Assembly (NCBI RefSeq): GCF_004349105.1
Contig: NZ_SMLB01000034.1
Coordinates: forward strand, 1-60,433
Length of the DNA stretch: 60,433 bases
Direction: 5' to 3'
DNA from: Jiangella aurantiaca
GTDB lineage: Bacteria > Actinomycetota > Actinomycetes > Jiangellales > Jiangellaceae
The notes beneath the pieces are model-generated. The model searched no databases. It was not told the DNA's origin and saw only the letters and a program-made list of their open reading frames with translations. How positions within the stretch are numbered: the stretch's first letter is position 1; the number at the start of each line of letters is the position of its first letter. A program made the translations under genes and the position numbers. Below, piece after piece: positions 35,155 through 44,095 of the stretch.

Positions 35155-35213
35155 AGTAATTTTGTTTGACGCCGCCGGAAGGCTTCTCAAGGCATGATGA
35201 CAGGTAAATTACT
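35155..35213. repeat. AT-rich intergenic patch with an 8-bp inverted repeat
   Basis: AGTAATTT (35155-35162) and AAATTACT (35206-35213) are exact inverted repeats in a stretch of about 110 bases that is markedly less GC-rich than everything around it. It separates the small Arg-rich ORF from the DUF5134 gene and presumably holds their divergent control region. The rest of 34818-35332 has no gene apart from the small ORF. Confidence 0.4.
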
Positions 35214-35332
35214 GGCTGTCTTGGCCTAGATCAAGACTGTTGCGGGTCAGTTGCGTGCATTACCGTGGACTCACGGCACTGCCTGCGCCGGAGCACGGCC
35301 GGCGTACGAACATCGAGCGGGATGTGAGGCCG

Positions 35333-36157
35333 ATGTCCCCGATCGAAATGACGCGCACGGTGGCCGTGGTCGTGTTCCTGGCAGTGGCCCTGTATTCGGC
35401 CGCGCGATTCACGTGGTCGGTGACACGACGCTCGACGAGACCGCGCATCAGCGCGGCCGACGTCCCCGATCTCTCGCACGCGCTCATGGGAGCGGCGATG
35501 GCACTGATGGTCAGCCCGGCCGGGCCGGCCGTCCCCGAGCCGCTCGGCATCGCCGCGTTCACGGCGCTCGCCGCCTGGTTCGCCGCCCGCCTCCGCCACG
35601 ACGGCGTCCTGAGCCGGGCCGCCCTGCCGGCACTCACCGACGGCCGGCACGCCGCCGGGTGCTGTACCCCCAGCCGTCTCGGCGGTCTCGGTCACCGAGA
35701 CGGGGAGACCGCCGGGCACGGCGGCTACCACCTGCACCACTTCGTGGGCTGCGCGGCGATGGTCGTCATGTACCTGACCGGCCATCGCGCCCTCAGCACT
35801 GCAAGCGCGACGACGGCCGCCCTGGCCGGCAGCGGCCCGGCGCCGTCCGACGCGGCCGCCCTGGACGCCCACGGCGCTCTCGGCGCACACGCCGCACTGC
35901 CGCCGCTGGCCGCGCTGTGCTGGCTGTTCGGCTTGTACTTCCTGGTGGCCGCCACGTCGTTGGGCTTCCGTGTGGGCGAGTCGGCCGTGCAGCTGACGCA
36001 CCACACGGCGTCCGGGTTCCCGCCCGCGGCCGCGGCCGCCGCGTCGGCCGCGGCGCCCGCGCCTGCCGCGCGGTTGCTGACCTCGCCGGCCGGCGCCTGC
36101 GCCCTCGAGGTCGCCCTCAGCGCCGGCATGGCGGTGGTGTTCTTCAGCGGCCTCTGA
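35333..36157 (+). CDS. DUF5134 family membrane protein
   Basis: A 274-residue membrane protein of six or so helices. It matches the DUF5134 pattern: VPDLSHALMGAAMALMV near residue 45, a His-rich loop GHGGYHLHHFVGCAAMVVMY in the middle, and a C-terminal LEVALSAGMAVVFF helix. GAGG lies before ATG 35333; ATG 35348 is an alternative five codons downstream. The conserved histidines (HGGYHLHH) and the Cys of CAAM suggest a metal or haem site within the membrane, but no function is known. The loop before the last helix is almost pure Ala/Pro, which is unusual. Confidence 0.8.
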   Translation: MSPIEMTRTVAVVVFLAVALYSAARFTWSVTRRSTRPRISAADVPDLSHALMGAAMALMVSPAGPAVPEPLGIAAFTALAAWFAARLRHDGVLSRAALPALTDGRHAAGCCTPSRLGGLGHRDGETAGHGGYHLHHFVGCAAMVVMYLTGHRALSTASATTAALAGSGPAPSDAAALDAHGALGAHAALPPLAALCWLFGLYFLVAATSLGFRVGESAVQLTHHTASGFPPAAAAAASAAAPAPAARLLTSPAGACALEVALSAGMAVVFFSGL

Positions 36158-36336
36158 GTCTCACCGCGTCCACGTGCCGATACGGTCGACGCCTCCATGA
36201 CTTACGGTCCCGGCCGTTGTCCCTAACGCCTTGCAGAAAAGTCAATTCCGACATACCTGTACATGACAGGATGATGACTGTATGTTGAGGCATCTCGTCG
36301 AACGCGACGAACTGCCTCATCAGGGAGGAATGGGCA

Positions 36337-37272
36337 ATGAGGAGACCCGTCATCCGATCTCTCCTGGCCGGAGCCGCACTCGTGGTGTCCGGTATCGCTG
36401 CCACTCCGGCGCTGGCCGGAACGGATGTGACGACGGCGACCACCGGCGGCATCCGGGCGTCCGAGGTCGCGCACCACGAACTGGCGACGACGCGGGCCCA
36501 GCAGCGCACCACGGAGGCCTACTGGACGCCCGAGCGCATGCGGGCGGCCATCCCGGCCGACGCCACCCGCGTCGGCACCGCGAGCACTGCCGCGACCACC
36601 GCCGCCAAGGCCAAGCCGCGCCCGGCCGCCGTACCGGAGAACCCGCGCCCGCAGCTCGGCAAGGTGTTCTTCACCATCGGCGGCGTCAACTACGTCTGCT
36701 CCGGCACCGCCACCAGCAGCGGCAACGGCGACGTCGTCACGACCGCCGGACACTGCCTGCACGAGGGCGACGGCGGCGCGTTCGCCTCGAGATTCACCTT
36801 CGTGCCCGCGTACAACAACGGCTCCGCGCCGTACGGCCAGTGGACGGCGTCGGATCTGTTCACGTCCAGCGGCTGGGCGAACAGCGGCGACTTCAACGTC
36901 GACGTCGGCTTCGCTGTCATGAACGAGAACTCCTCCGGCCAGAGCCTCACCAGCGTGGTCGGCTCGTACCCAATCGCGTTCAACCTGGCCCGCGGCCTGA
37001 GCTACACCTCCTACGGCTACCCGGCGGCCCCGCCGTTCAACGGCCAGCGGCTGTACTCGTGCAGCGGCACCGCGCGCAACGACCCGTCGGGCCTGCAGAC
37101 CCAGGGCATCCCCTGTGACATGACCGGCGGCTCGTCGGGCGGCGGCTGGATCACGGGTGGCCGGCTGAATTCGGTGAACAGCTACAAGTACAACAACGAC
37201 CCGAACACGATGTACGGCCCGTACTTCGGCAGCACGGCGCAGTCCATCTACAACGCGGCCGCGGCCGCCTGA
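36337..37272 (+). CDS. Secreted trypsin-like (V8/glutamyl endopeptidase-like) serine protease
   Basis: A 311-residue exported protease with a signal peptide (MRRPVIRSLLAGAALVVSGI to about residue 27) and a propeptide of about 80 residues. The catalytic triad is visible as His in VVTTAGHCLH, Asp in FNVDVGFAV, and Ser in MTGGSSGGGW. Two cysteine pairs (VCSGT with AGHC, and LYSCSG with IPCDMTGG) suggest two disulfides, as in this family. It would be activated by removal of the propeptide outside the cell. GGGAGGA precedes ATG 36337. A palindrome CCTGT-ACATG-ACAGG lies about 70 bases upstream and may be an operator. A hairpin terminator follows. Confidence 0.92.
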   Translation: MRRPVIRSLLAGAALVVSGIAATPALAGTDVTTATTGGIRASEVAHHELATTRAQQRTTEAYWTPERMRAAIPADATRVGTASTAATTAAKAKPRPAAVPENPRPQLGKVFFTIGGVNYVCSGTATSSGNGDVVTTAGHCLHEGDGGAFASRFTFVPAYNNGSAPYGQWTASDLFTSSGWANSGDFNVDVGFAVMNENSSGQSLTSVVGSYPIAFNLARGLSYTSYGYPAAPPFNGQRLYSCSGTARNDPSGLQTQGIPCDMTGGSSGGGWITGGRLNSVNSYKYNNDPNTMYGPYFGSTAQSIYNAAAAA

Positions 37273-37296
37273 CGGCCGGCGCACCAAGCCAGCGTC

Positions 37297-37330
37297 GCTC
37301 CACCGGCGAACCCCCGAGCGCCGGTGGAGC
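37297..37330 (+). terminator. Terminator after the serine protease
   Basis: GCTCCACCGGCG (37297-37308) and CGCCGGTGGAGC (37319-37330) form a perfect 12-bp stem with a 10-base loop 24 bases after the protease stop. It also lies downstream of the convergent GH4 gene and may serve both. Confidence 0.65.
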
Positions 37331-37384
37331 GGCGCTGCCATGTGTGCGGACACCCCCGCGGTCCGCACCGACCCGAATGCCGGG

Positions 37385-38716
37385 TCAGTCCTTCGTGAGG
37401 ACGGCGCGCAGCTCGGGCAGCGCGGCCAGCTCGGCGTCGACCAGCCGTTCCGCCGTCGTGACGGAGTCGACCAGCGGCTGGCTCGCCAGCGCCGCCACCG
37501 CCGCTCGCCGGGAACCGGACCGGGCCGCCGCGATGGTGGCCCTCTCGGTCGCTTTCACCGACGCCACCAGCGCGGCCGCCGCCGGGTCGAGCGCGCCGGC
37601 CGCCAGCGGGTGGGCGCCGTTGCTGCCGACGAGGCAAGGCACCTCGACGACGGCGTCTGCGTCGACGCCGGGCAGCGCGGAGCGGTTACGGACGTTGAGC
37701 ACCAGCGTGGCCCGCTCGTCGGCGGCGATGGCCCGCATGAGCGCGAGCGCGACGCGGTCGTAGCCGCCGCCGTCGAGGTCGGCGGTGTCGCGGTTGCCGA
37801 CGCCGGCGGCCTCGCGGCTCTCGGCCATGTAGGTGGCCTCGCGCTCGCGCCGCACCTCGTCCCAACGCTCGGCCGCGCCCCCACCGGACGACGACGCGTA
37901 GAACCCGGCCTGCTGCTCCAGCAGGAACTCCCCGCGGGTGGCCGGCGCCGCCTGCGCCGACGCGATCGCGTCGCGGGTGAAGTAGTAGTAATAGAGGTAC
38001 TCGTTCGGGATGGCGCCCAGCGTGCGCAGCCACGGCGCTCCGAACAGCTTGCCCTCCTCGAACGAGCCGAGCGCGTCGTCCGACGCCAGCAGGTCGGGCA
38101 GCACGTCGCGTCCGCCCACCAGCACCCGCCGCAGCCAGCCGAGGTGGTTGAGCCCGGCGTAGTCGAACCACGCCGCGCCCATCGGGATGTCCAGCGCGCG
38201 GGCGACCCTGCGGAACAGCCCGACCGGGGAGTCGCAGATGCCGATGACGCGGTCGCCGAGCACCGAGCTCATCGCCTCGGTGACCATGCCGGCCGGGTTG
38301 GTGAAGTTGATCACCCAGGCGTCCGGCGCCTCCGCGGCGATGGTCGACGCGATGCGCAGCGCCACCGGCACCGTCCGCAGGCCGTACAGCACGCCGCCGG
38401 CGCCCGTCGTCTCCTGGCCGAGCACGCCCTGGCCGAGCGCCGTCCGCTCGTCGCAGGACCGGCCCGCCAGCCCGCCGACCCGGATCGCCGAAAAGACGAA
38501 GTCGGTGCCGCGCACTGCCGCCGCGAGGTCGCTCTCGACCACCAGCGCCGGGCCGCGGCCACCGGAACGTTCCTCGAGCACCGCCCGCACGGCCTGCACC
38601 CGTTCGGCGTCGGTGTCGTGCAGGACGACGGTGTCGACGCCCGACGCCTCGCTCGCCAGGGCGCGGTGCACCAGCGGGACGCGGAAACCGCCGCCCCCGA
38701 GGATCGTCAATCTCAT
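37385..38716 (-). CDS. Glycoside hydrolase family 4 (6-phospho-beta-glucosidase type)
   Basis: A 443-residue cytoplasmic enzyme. GH4 features are the N-terminal NAD loop LTILGGGGFRVPLVHRAL, FVFSAIRVGG, the INFTNPAGMVTEAM block, the metal-binding Cys in GICDSPVGLFRR and the His of LNHLGWLRR. GH4 enzymes use NAD and Mn2+ and act by an oxidation-elimination route. The ICDSP form and overall blocks are nearest to the 6-phospho-beta-glucosidase group, though the exact glycoside is unknown. The ATG overlaps the stop of the DeoR gene (ATGA), so they are translationally coupled. It is the catabolic hydrolase of the 37-47 kb sugar locus. Confidence 0.92.
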   Translation of the reverse strand: MRLTILGGGGFRVPLVHRALASEASGVDTVVLHDTDAERVQAVRAVLEERSGGRGPALVVESDLAAAVRGTDFVFSAIRVGGLAGRSCDERTALGQGVLGQETTGAGGVLYGLRTVPVALRIASTIAAEAPDAWVINFTNPAGMVTEAMSSVLGDRVIGICDSPVGLFRRVARALDIPMGAAWFDYAGLNHLGWLRRVLVGGRDVLPDLLASDDALGSFEEGKLFGAPWLRTLGAIPNEYLYYYYFTRDAIASAQAAPATRGEFLLEQQAGFYASSSGGGAAERWDEVRREREATYMAESREAAGVGNRDTADLDGGGYDRVALALMRAIAADERATLVLNVRNRSALPGVDADAVVEVPCLVGSNGAHPLAAGALDPAAAALVASVKATERATIAAARSGSRRAAVAALASQPLVDSVTTAERLVDAELAALPELRAVLTKD

Positions 38717-39465
38717 ACGAGAACCACCTTCACACCGCTCTCCCGAAGTGCGCCGAGAGCCTCGGTGCCCTCGGCCGCATCGGTCACGACGACGTCCAGG
38801 GCGTCGGGTCCGCACACGGTGGCGAACCCCGTCCCCGGGAACTTCTCCGCGTCGGCGAGCAGGATGACCTGGTCGGCCGCCGCGATCATGGCCCGGCGCA
38901 CCGGTACCTCGACCACCGTGGTGTCGACGACGGCGCCGTCGGCGCGCACCCCGCTGGTCCCCATGAACAACTTGCCGGCGCGCAGCTGGCGGACGGCGTC
39001 CTCGGTGAGGAAGCCGACCAGCGACTTGTAGTTGCGCCGTACCACGCCGCCGAGCAGGATCAGCTCGATGTCGGGGTCGGGCAGCAGCTCCTCGTACACG
39101 GCCATGTTGGCGGTCATCACGGTGACCTTGCGGCCGCGCAGGTGGACGGCTAGGCGGTGCACCGTCGTGCCGATGTCGAGCAGCAGCACATCGCCGTCCT
39201 CGACCATCTCCGCCGCGCGCCGGGCGATGGCGTCCTTGGCCTGGTGCGCCTCGGTGGCGACGGCCGCGAACGACGGCTCCAGCGACGGGCTGGCGGCCGC
39301 GCCGCCGCGCACCCGGGTGAGCAGTCCCTGCTCCTCCAGCCAGGCGAGGTCGCGCCGGATGGTCGCCTGGCTGACCCCGAGGCGGGTGCCCAGCGTGGTC
39401 ACCGACACCGGGCCCTCGGCACGGAGGGTCTGCATGATGAGCTCGTATCGGCGCTGCGCAAGCAC
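38713..39465 (-). CDS. DeoR family transcriptional regulator
   Basis: A 250-residue regulator. The N-terminal winged helix reads RRYELIMQTLRAEGPVSVTT, with the signature VSQATIRRDLAWLEEQGLLT. The C-terminal sugar-phosphate sensor domain has LLLDIGTTVHRLAVHL, MTANMAVYEEL, IELILLGGVVRRNYKSLVGF and LFMGTSGV. The GTG start (39465) lies exactly six bases after TATGGT, so the mRNA is probably leaderless. It is the probable repressor of this locus, sensing a phosphorylated sugar made by the divergent PfkB kinase. It is coupled to GH4 downstream. Confidence 0.93.
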   Translation of the reverse strand: MLAQRRYELIMQTLRAEGPVSVTTLGTRLGVSQATIRRDLAWLEEQGLLTRVRGGAAASPSLEPSFAAVATEAHQAKDAIARRAAEMVEDGDVLLLDIGTTVHRLAVHLRGRKVTVMTANMAVYEELLPDPDIELILLGGVVRRNYKSLVGFLTEDAVRQLRAGKLFMGTSGVRADGAVVDTTVVEVPVRRAMIAAADQVILLADAEKFPGTGFATVCGPDALDVVVTDAAEGTEALGALRESGVKVVLV

Positions 39466-39471
39466 GGCTGC

Positions 39472-39537
39472 ACCATATCAGTCATCTTCGCTCAATCGAA
39501 CAGTAGTCGCGCCGAAACGTGAGCAGAACTGAGCGAA
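39472..39537. promoter_or_regulatory. Divergent control region: leaderless deoR promoter and candidate operator
   Basis: On the minus strand TATGGT (39477-39472) sits six bases before the deoR GTG. Just upstream, TTCGCTCA (39487-39494) and TGAGCGAA (39530-39537) are exact inverted repeats 35 bases apart, and a degenerate third copy (TGAGCAGAA) lies at 39520. Spaced 8-bp half-sites in the divergent gap are what a DeoR repressor would bind to control both directions. Confidence 0.5.
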
Positions 39538-39668
39538 ATGCCAAGTCCGGGCCAGTGGAGACGCGAGGGATCCATCACAAGCGCTCATATCTTGTCATTT
39601 ACGCGCAGCCCCACTAGGGTTCGACCCAACCCTGTGGCACACGCATGGGACACAGGGAATGGGGAGGA

Positions 39669-40772
39669 ATGGCCGTGTCCAACATCGCTCGCGACCCGTA
39701 CCGCGCACCCTCGCGGCACGACCCGCTGGCCGGGCTGCGCCCTGACGGTGGTCCCGAGCTCGACGTCTTCCTCACAGGCACCGTCTTCTTCGACATCATC
39801 TTCATCGGCATGGAGGGCCCGCCGAAGCAGGGCACCGAGGTGTGGGCCGACGGCATGGGCTCCAGCCCGGGCGGCGTGGCCAACCTCGCCGTCGCCGCCG
39901 CGCGGCTGGGGCTGCGCACCGGCCTGGCCGCGACGTTCGGCGAGGATCTCTACGGCGACTACTGCCGGCAGACGCTCGGCGTCCAGGAGGGCGTCGACCT
40001 CACCTACTCGCGCTACGTCACCGGCTGGCACTCGCCGGTCACGGTGTCGATGGTCTACCAGCGCGACCGCGCCATGGTCACGCACGGGCACCGCCCCGAG
40101 GCGCTCGACCGCCTGGTCACCCACCCGCCGCAGGCCCGGTCCTGCTTCGTCGACCTGGGTGCCGAGCGGCAGCCGTGGGTCGACTCCGTCACGGCAGCGG
40201 GCGGCCGGGTCTTCGCCGACCTCGGCTGGGACCCGGAGGACCGCTGGGACTTCGGCCGGCTGCGCGAGAGCCTGTCCGGCTGCTACGCGTTCTCCCCCAA
40301 CGCCGTCGAGGCGATGAGCTACACCCGCACCGACAGCCCCGAGGCGGCTGTGGAGAAGCTGGCCGAGCTGGTGCCGCTGGCGGTCGTCACCAACGGCGCC
40401 GACGGCGCGCTCGCGTTCGACACGGAGACCGGCCGGCCGGTGAAGGCCGCGGCGGTCCCCGTCGAGGCGCTCGATCCCACAGGTGCCGGGGACGTGTTCG
40501 TGGCCGGCCTCATGGTCGGTACGCTGGCCGGCTGGCCGTTGGTGCACAGCCTGCGGCTGGCCAACCTGGGTGCCGCGCTCTCGGTGCGGCACTTCGGCGG
40601 GGCGCTGGCCTCGCCGGGCTGGGGCGACATCGCGCTGTGGTACCGCGAGACGGGGTCGAAGGACCCCGCTCTCGCGGGCGACTACGAGTTCCTCAACACG
40701 ATCGTCCCGGACGACGCCGTCCCGGAGGTGTCGCGGGCCATCGCGACGCTCGGCTTCCGGGCCGGCCGCTGA
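39669..40772 (+). CDS. PfkB family carbohydrate kinase
   Basis: A 367-residue ribokinase-fold kinase. Signature 1 region is GSSPGGVANLAVAAARLGLR and signature 2 is DPTGAGDVFVAGLMVGTLAG, containing the catalytic Asp of GAGD. The VVTNGADGALAF strand for ATP binding is also clear. GGGGAGG is very close to ATG 39669; GTG 39675, two codons in, has better spacing and may be the true start. It would phosphorylate the imported sugar (or the fragment released from it), giving the substrate for GH4 or the effector for DeoR. It is divergent from deoR and heads the ABC transporter operon. Confidence 0.9.
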   Translation: MAVSNIARDPYRAPSRHDPLAGLRPDGGPELDVFLTGTVFFDIIFIGMEGPPKQGTEVWADGMGSSPGGVANLAVAAARLGLRTGLAATFGEDLYGDYCRQTLGVQEGVDLTYSRYVTGWHSPVTVSMVYQRDRAMVTHGHRPEALDRLVTHPPQARSCFVDLGAERQPWVDSVTAAGGRVFADLGWDPEDRWDFGRLRESLSGCYAFSPNAVEAMSYTRTDSPEAAVEKLAELVPLAVVTNGADGALAFDTETGRPVKAAAVPVEALDPTGAGDVFVAGLMVGTLAGWPLVHSLRLANLGAALSVRHFGGALASPGWGDIALWYRETGSKDPALAGDYEFLNTIVPDDAVPEVSRAIATLGFRAGR

Positions 40773-40812
40773 GGACACCTGGGCACACCGACATTTGCGA
40801 AAGGGCCGACTC

Positions 40813-42303
40813 ATGACGCTGTCGATCACGAGGACCAGCACCCGGCACCGCGGAGTGCCGGGCGACACCGATCGGCGACAGGGGGCCGAAGGTCCCCTCG
40901 AGCCGTCGGTCCTGACCGTGAGGGGACAGGAGAGCGAGAGCGCTCGTCGCCCGGCGCGACGCTTCCTGTGTATCGGCGCGGCTGCCGCCGTCGCACTGCT
41001 GATCGGGGCCTGCGCGCCGGGCGACGACGGTGACGACGCCGACGCGACCGGCGCACCCACCGCGGGCGACGTCGCCACCGATCCGTCCGAGCTGGGCGAC
41101 GTCACGCTGACGGTGTGGGACCAGGAGGTCCGCGAGGGGCAGACCGAGCAGATCGAGGCGCTCAACGCCGCGTTCGAGGAGGCCTACCCGAACATCACCA
41201 TCGAGCGGGTGTCGCGCTCCACCGACGACCTGCGCACCACGCTGCGCCTGGCGCTGTCCGGCGAGGACGCGCCTGACGTCGTGCAGGCCAACAACGGCCG
41301 CCCCGAGATGGGCCAGTATGTCGCGTCCGGCCTGCTCACGCCGCTCGACGGCTACGCCGAGGGGTACGGCTGGTTCGACCGCTTCCCCGAGTCGGTGCGT
41401 GCGCTGGCGTCGTACAGCGAGGATGGTGCGAACTTCGGCGAGGGCGACCTCTACGGTCTGCCGCAGATGGGCGAGATCGTCGGCCTCTACTACAACAAGA
41501 CCAAGCTCGCCGCGCTCGGCCTCGAGCCACCGGAGACCACCGAGGACTTCGAGGCGGCGCTGCAGGCGGCGCAGGCGGCCGGCGAGGTGCCGATCCAGTT
41601 CGGCAACTCCGAGCCGTGGGCCGGCATCCACGAGTTCGGGTTCGTCCAGAACCAGTTCTCCGACGCCGAGACCATCCGCAACCTCGGGTTCGGCCGGCCG
41701 GGCTCGTCGTGGACGTCCGACGACAACGTCGCGGCCGCGCAAGCGACCCGCGACTGGGTCGACGCCGGCTATTTCGTCGACGGCTTCAACGGCGTCTCCT
41801 ATGACAGCGCCTGGCAGGCGTTCGCCCAGGGCACCGGCGTGTTCTTCGTCGGCGGCACCTGGCTGGTCGCCGACCTCACCTCGGCCATGGGCGACGAGGT
41901 CGGCTTCGTGCTCCCGCCGGTTGGCGCCAGCGGGCAGCACCTCGTCACCGGCGGCATCAGCATCCCGTGGGCGATCCCGGCCAACAGCGACGCCAAGGAG
42001 GCCGCGGCCGCCTACATCGACTTCATCACCAGCTCCGACGCCATGACGGCGGTCACCGAGGCCGGCAACCTCCCGGTCATCGAGGCCGACCAGCAGACCA
42101 CCACCGGGCTGCAGTCCGAGGTGTTCGCGGCGTGGGCGCAGGCCGGCCAGGAGGACCTGATCGTGCCGTACCTCGACTACGCGACCGAGACGTTCTACGA
42201 CACCATCACCGTCGCCGTGCAGAACCTCATGGCCGGTCAGAGCGACCCGCAGCAGTTCCTCGACACGCTCGAGGCCGAGTACACCGCGGCTACTGGTAGC
42301 TGA
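40813..42303 (+). CDS. Sugar ABC transporter substrate-binding lipoprotein
   Basis: A 496-residue family 1 solute-binding protein. The lipobox is LLIGAC with Cys67, preceded by an N-terminal stretch of about 48 residues before the hydrophobic core, which is longer than usual. Either the start is further in or the n-region is extended. The mature protein shows VTLTVWDQEVREGQTEQIEA, ITIERVSRSTDDLRTTLRLA, DVVQANNGRPEMGQYVASGL, and GLPQMGEIVGLYYNKTKLAA. AAAGGG lies upstream of ATG 40813. The gene overlaps the first permease by TGATG. It binds an oligosaccharide or glycoside at the outer face of the membrane. Confidence 0.93.
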   Translation: MTLSITRTSTRHRGVPGDTDRRQGAEGPLEPSVLTVRGQESESARRPARRFLCIGAAAAVALLIGACAPGDDGDDADATGAPTAGDVATDPSELGDVTLTVWDQEVREGQTEQIEALNAAFEEAYPNITIERVSRSTDDLRTTLRLALSGEDAPDVVQANNGRPEMGQYVASGLLTPLDGYAEGYGWFDRFPESVRALASYSEDGANFGEGDLYGLPQMGEIVGLYYNKTKLAALGLEPPETTEDFEAALQAAQAAGEVPIQFGNSEPWAGIHEFGFVQNQFSDAETIRNLGFGRPGSSWTSDDNVAAAQATRDWVDAGYFVDGFNGVSYDSAWQAFAQGTGVFFVGGTWLVADLTSAMGDEVGFVLPPVGASGQHLVTGGISIPWAIPANSDAKEAAAAYIDFITSSDAMTAVTEAGNLPVIEADQQTTTGLQSEVFAAWAQAGQEDLIVPYLDYATETFYDTITVAVQNLMAGQSDPQQFLDTLEAEYTAATGS

Positions 42304-43253
42304 TGGCGGCTCCGCTGGCGCCCGCCGGGCGGAGGGCACCCGACTCGTTGAGGACGCACAGATCGGCAGTGGTCCGAGGTGGGCGGCCCGGGGAGCCTCG
42401 TCGGGTCGCGTACCTCTACATCCTGCCGGCGCTGCTGGTCTTCGGCCTGTTCGTCCTCGTCCCGCTGGTCCGGACGGCGCAGTTCTCGCTCTACGAGTGG
42501 AACGGGCTGGGCGCCAGCACGTGGGCCGGGTTGTCGAACTACCGCGACCTGTTCACCGAGCCGCAACTGCGCGGGGCGTTCGTCCACGCGCTCGTGCTGG
42601 TCGTGTTCTACGCGGTGATCCCGGTGCTGCTGGGGCTGCTGCTGGCCGCGGCGATGAGCCGGGCGGTGCTGCGCGGCATGGGGTTCTTCCGGGTCGTGCT
42701 GTTCCTGCCGCAGGTCATCCCAATGGTCGTGGTGGCCATCGCGTGGCGGCAGATCTACGAGCCGAACGGGCCGCTCAACGACACGCTCCGGTTCGTCGGC
42801 CTCGACTCGCTGGCGCGGCCGTGGCTCGGCGACTACACCTGGGCGCTGCCGTCGGTGGGCATCGTCGGCACCTGGGTCGGCACGGGCCTGTGCCTGGTGC
42901 TGTTCCTGGCCGGCATGTCACGCATCCCGCGCGAGCTGTACGAGGCGGCCCGGCTCGACGGCGCCGGCGCGCTGCGGGAGTTCCGGGCCATCACGCTGCC
43001 GTCGCTGCGCGGTGAACTGGCGGTCGCGCTGACGCTCACCGTCATCGCCGCGCTGAAGACCTTCGACCTCGTCTACGTCATGACCAGCGGCGGGCCGGGC
43101 ACCGAGACCACCGTGCCGTCGTACCAGGTCTACAACAACGCGTTCCTGCTGGGCCGGGTCGGCATCGCGACGGCGCTGGCCGTCGTGCTGACGCTGGTGG
43201 TGTTCGTGGCGACGGTGCTCATCAACCGGGTCGGCGAACGGGGGCAGCGATGA
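42303..43253 (+). CDS. Sugar ABC transporter permease (MalF/UgpA type)
   Basis: A 316-residue protein with six predicted helices after a basic N-terminal tail of about 35 residues. The cytoplasmic EAA loop that contacts the ATPase reads YEAARLDGAGALREFRAITL. The ATG overlaps the upstream stop (TGATG) and its own stop overlaps the next permease (ATGA). It pairs with the following permease to form the channel. Confidence 0.95.
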   Translation: MAAPLAPAGRRAPDSLRTHRSAVVRGGRPGEPRRVAYLYILPALLVFGLFVLVPLVRTAQFSLYEWNGLGASTWAGLSNYRDLFTEPQLRGAFVHALVLVVFYAVIPVLLGLLLAAAMSRAVLRGMGFFRVVLFLPQVIPMVVVAIAWRQIYEPNGPLNDTLRFVGLDSLARPWLGDYTWALPSVGIVGTWVGTGLCLVLFLAGMSRIPRELYEAARLDGAGALREFRAITLPSLRGELAVALTLTVIAALKTFDLVYVMTSGGPGTETTVPSYQVYNNAFLLGRVGIATALAVVLTLVVFVATVLINRVGERGQR

Positions 43254-44062
43254 TCTCGCGCGGTGAACGGCTGGCGAACTACGCCATGCTGGCGCTGTTC
43301 GCGGTGATCGCCGTGTTCCCGGTGCTGCTGATCCTGCAGACGGCGCTGTCGAACGACGGAATAGTTTCGGAGGGTCGTGCCTCTTCTCTTCATTTCGAGA
43401 ACTTCGCCGACGCCTGGGACCAGGGCCACTTCGGTTCCTACCTGCGCACCAGCGTCGTCGTCGCGATCCTGGTGGTCGGGCTGTCGACGCTGTTCTCCGT
43501 GCTGGCCGGCTACGCGTTCGGCACCATGCGGTTCCGCGGTTCAGAGGTGCTGTTCTACGTCATCCTGCTCGGCATCATGGTGCCGGCCGAGGCGCTGGTC
43601 ATCGCGCTCTATTTCGACATGCGCGAGCTGGGGCTGACGAACACGCTGGTGGCGATCGTCATGCCCCAGGTGGCGCAGTCGACGGCGTTCGGCACGTTCT
43701 GGATGCGCGCCTACTTCCGTGGCAGCTCCCGCGAGGTGGTCGAGGCCGCCCGCATCGACGGCGCCGGGCATTGGACCACGCTGTGGCGGATCCTGGTGCC
43801 GATGGGCCGGCCGGCGCTGACCACCATGATCGTGCTTGTCTTCATGTGGACGTGGAACGAGTTCCTCATCCCGCTGATCATGGCCACTGACGAAAGCCTG
43901 CGCACCGCACCACTGGGCCTGGCGTTCTTCCAGGGCCAGTACACGTCCGGAACGGCGCTGCTGGCCGCCGGCGCGACCCTGGTCGCGCTGCCGGTGATCG
44001 TGCTCTACCTGTTCCTGCAGCGTCACTTCATCCGGGGGATGGTCGAGGGCGCCGTCAAGTAG
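43250..44062 (+). CDS. Sugar ABC transporter permease (MalG/UgpE type)
   Basis: A 270-residue protein with six helices. The EAA loop is VEAARIDGAGHWTTLWRILV and the helix VFMWTWNEFLIPLIMA is typical of MalG-type permeases. No ATP-binding gene lies in the operon; in actinobacteria such CUT1 transporters usually share the MsiK-type ATPase encoded elsewhere. A PIG-L deacetylase gene follows after 33 bases. Confidence 0.95.
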   Translation: MISRGERLANYAMLALFAVIAVFPVLLILQTALSNDGIVSEGRASSLHFENFADAWDQGHFGSYLRTSVVVAILVVGLSTLFSVLAGYAFGTMRFRGSEVLFYVILLGIMVPAEALVIALYFDMRELGLTNTLVAIVMPQVAQSTAFGTFWMRAYFRGSSREVVEAARIDGAGHWTTLWRILVPMGRPALTTMIVLVFMWTWNEFLIPLIMATDESLRTAPLGLAFFQGQYTSGTALLAAGATLVALPVIVLYLFLQRHFIRGMVEGAVK

Positions 44063-44095
44063 CGCCCGGTTCGTCACAATTCGAGAGGAGTCACC

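Noticed and set aside
38713-39465. DeoR gene as a regulator of nucleoside catabolism
   Set aside because: It is coupled to GH4 and divergent from a sugar kinase-transporter operon, so a sugar phosphate effector is more likely.
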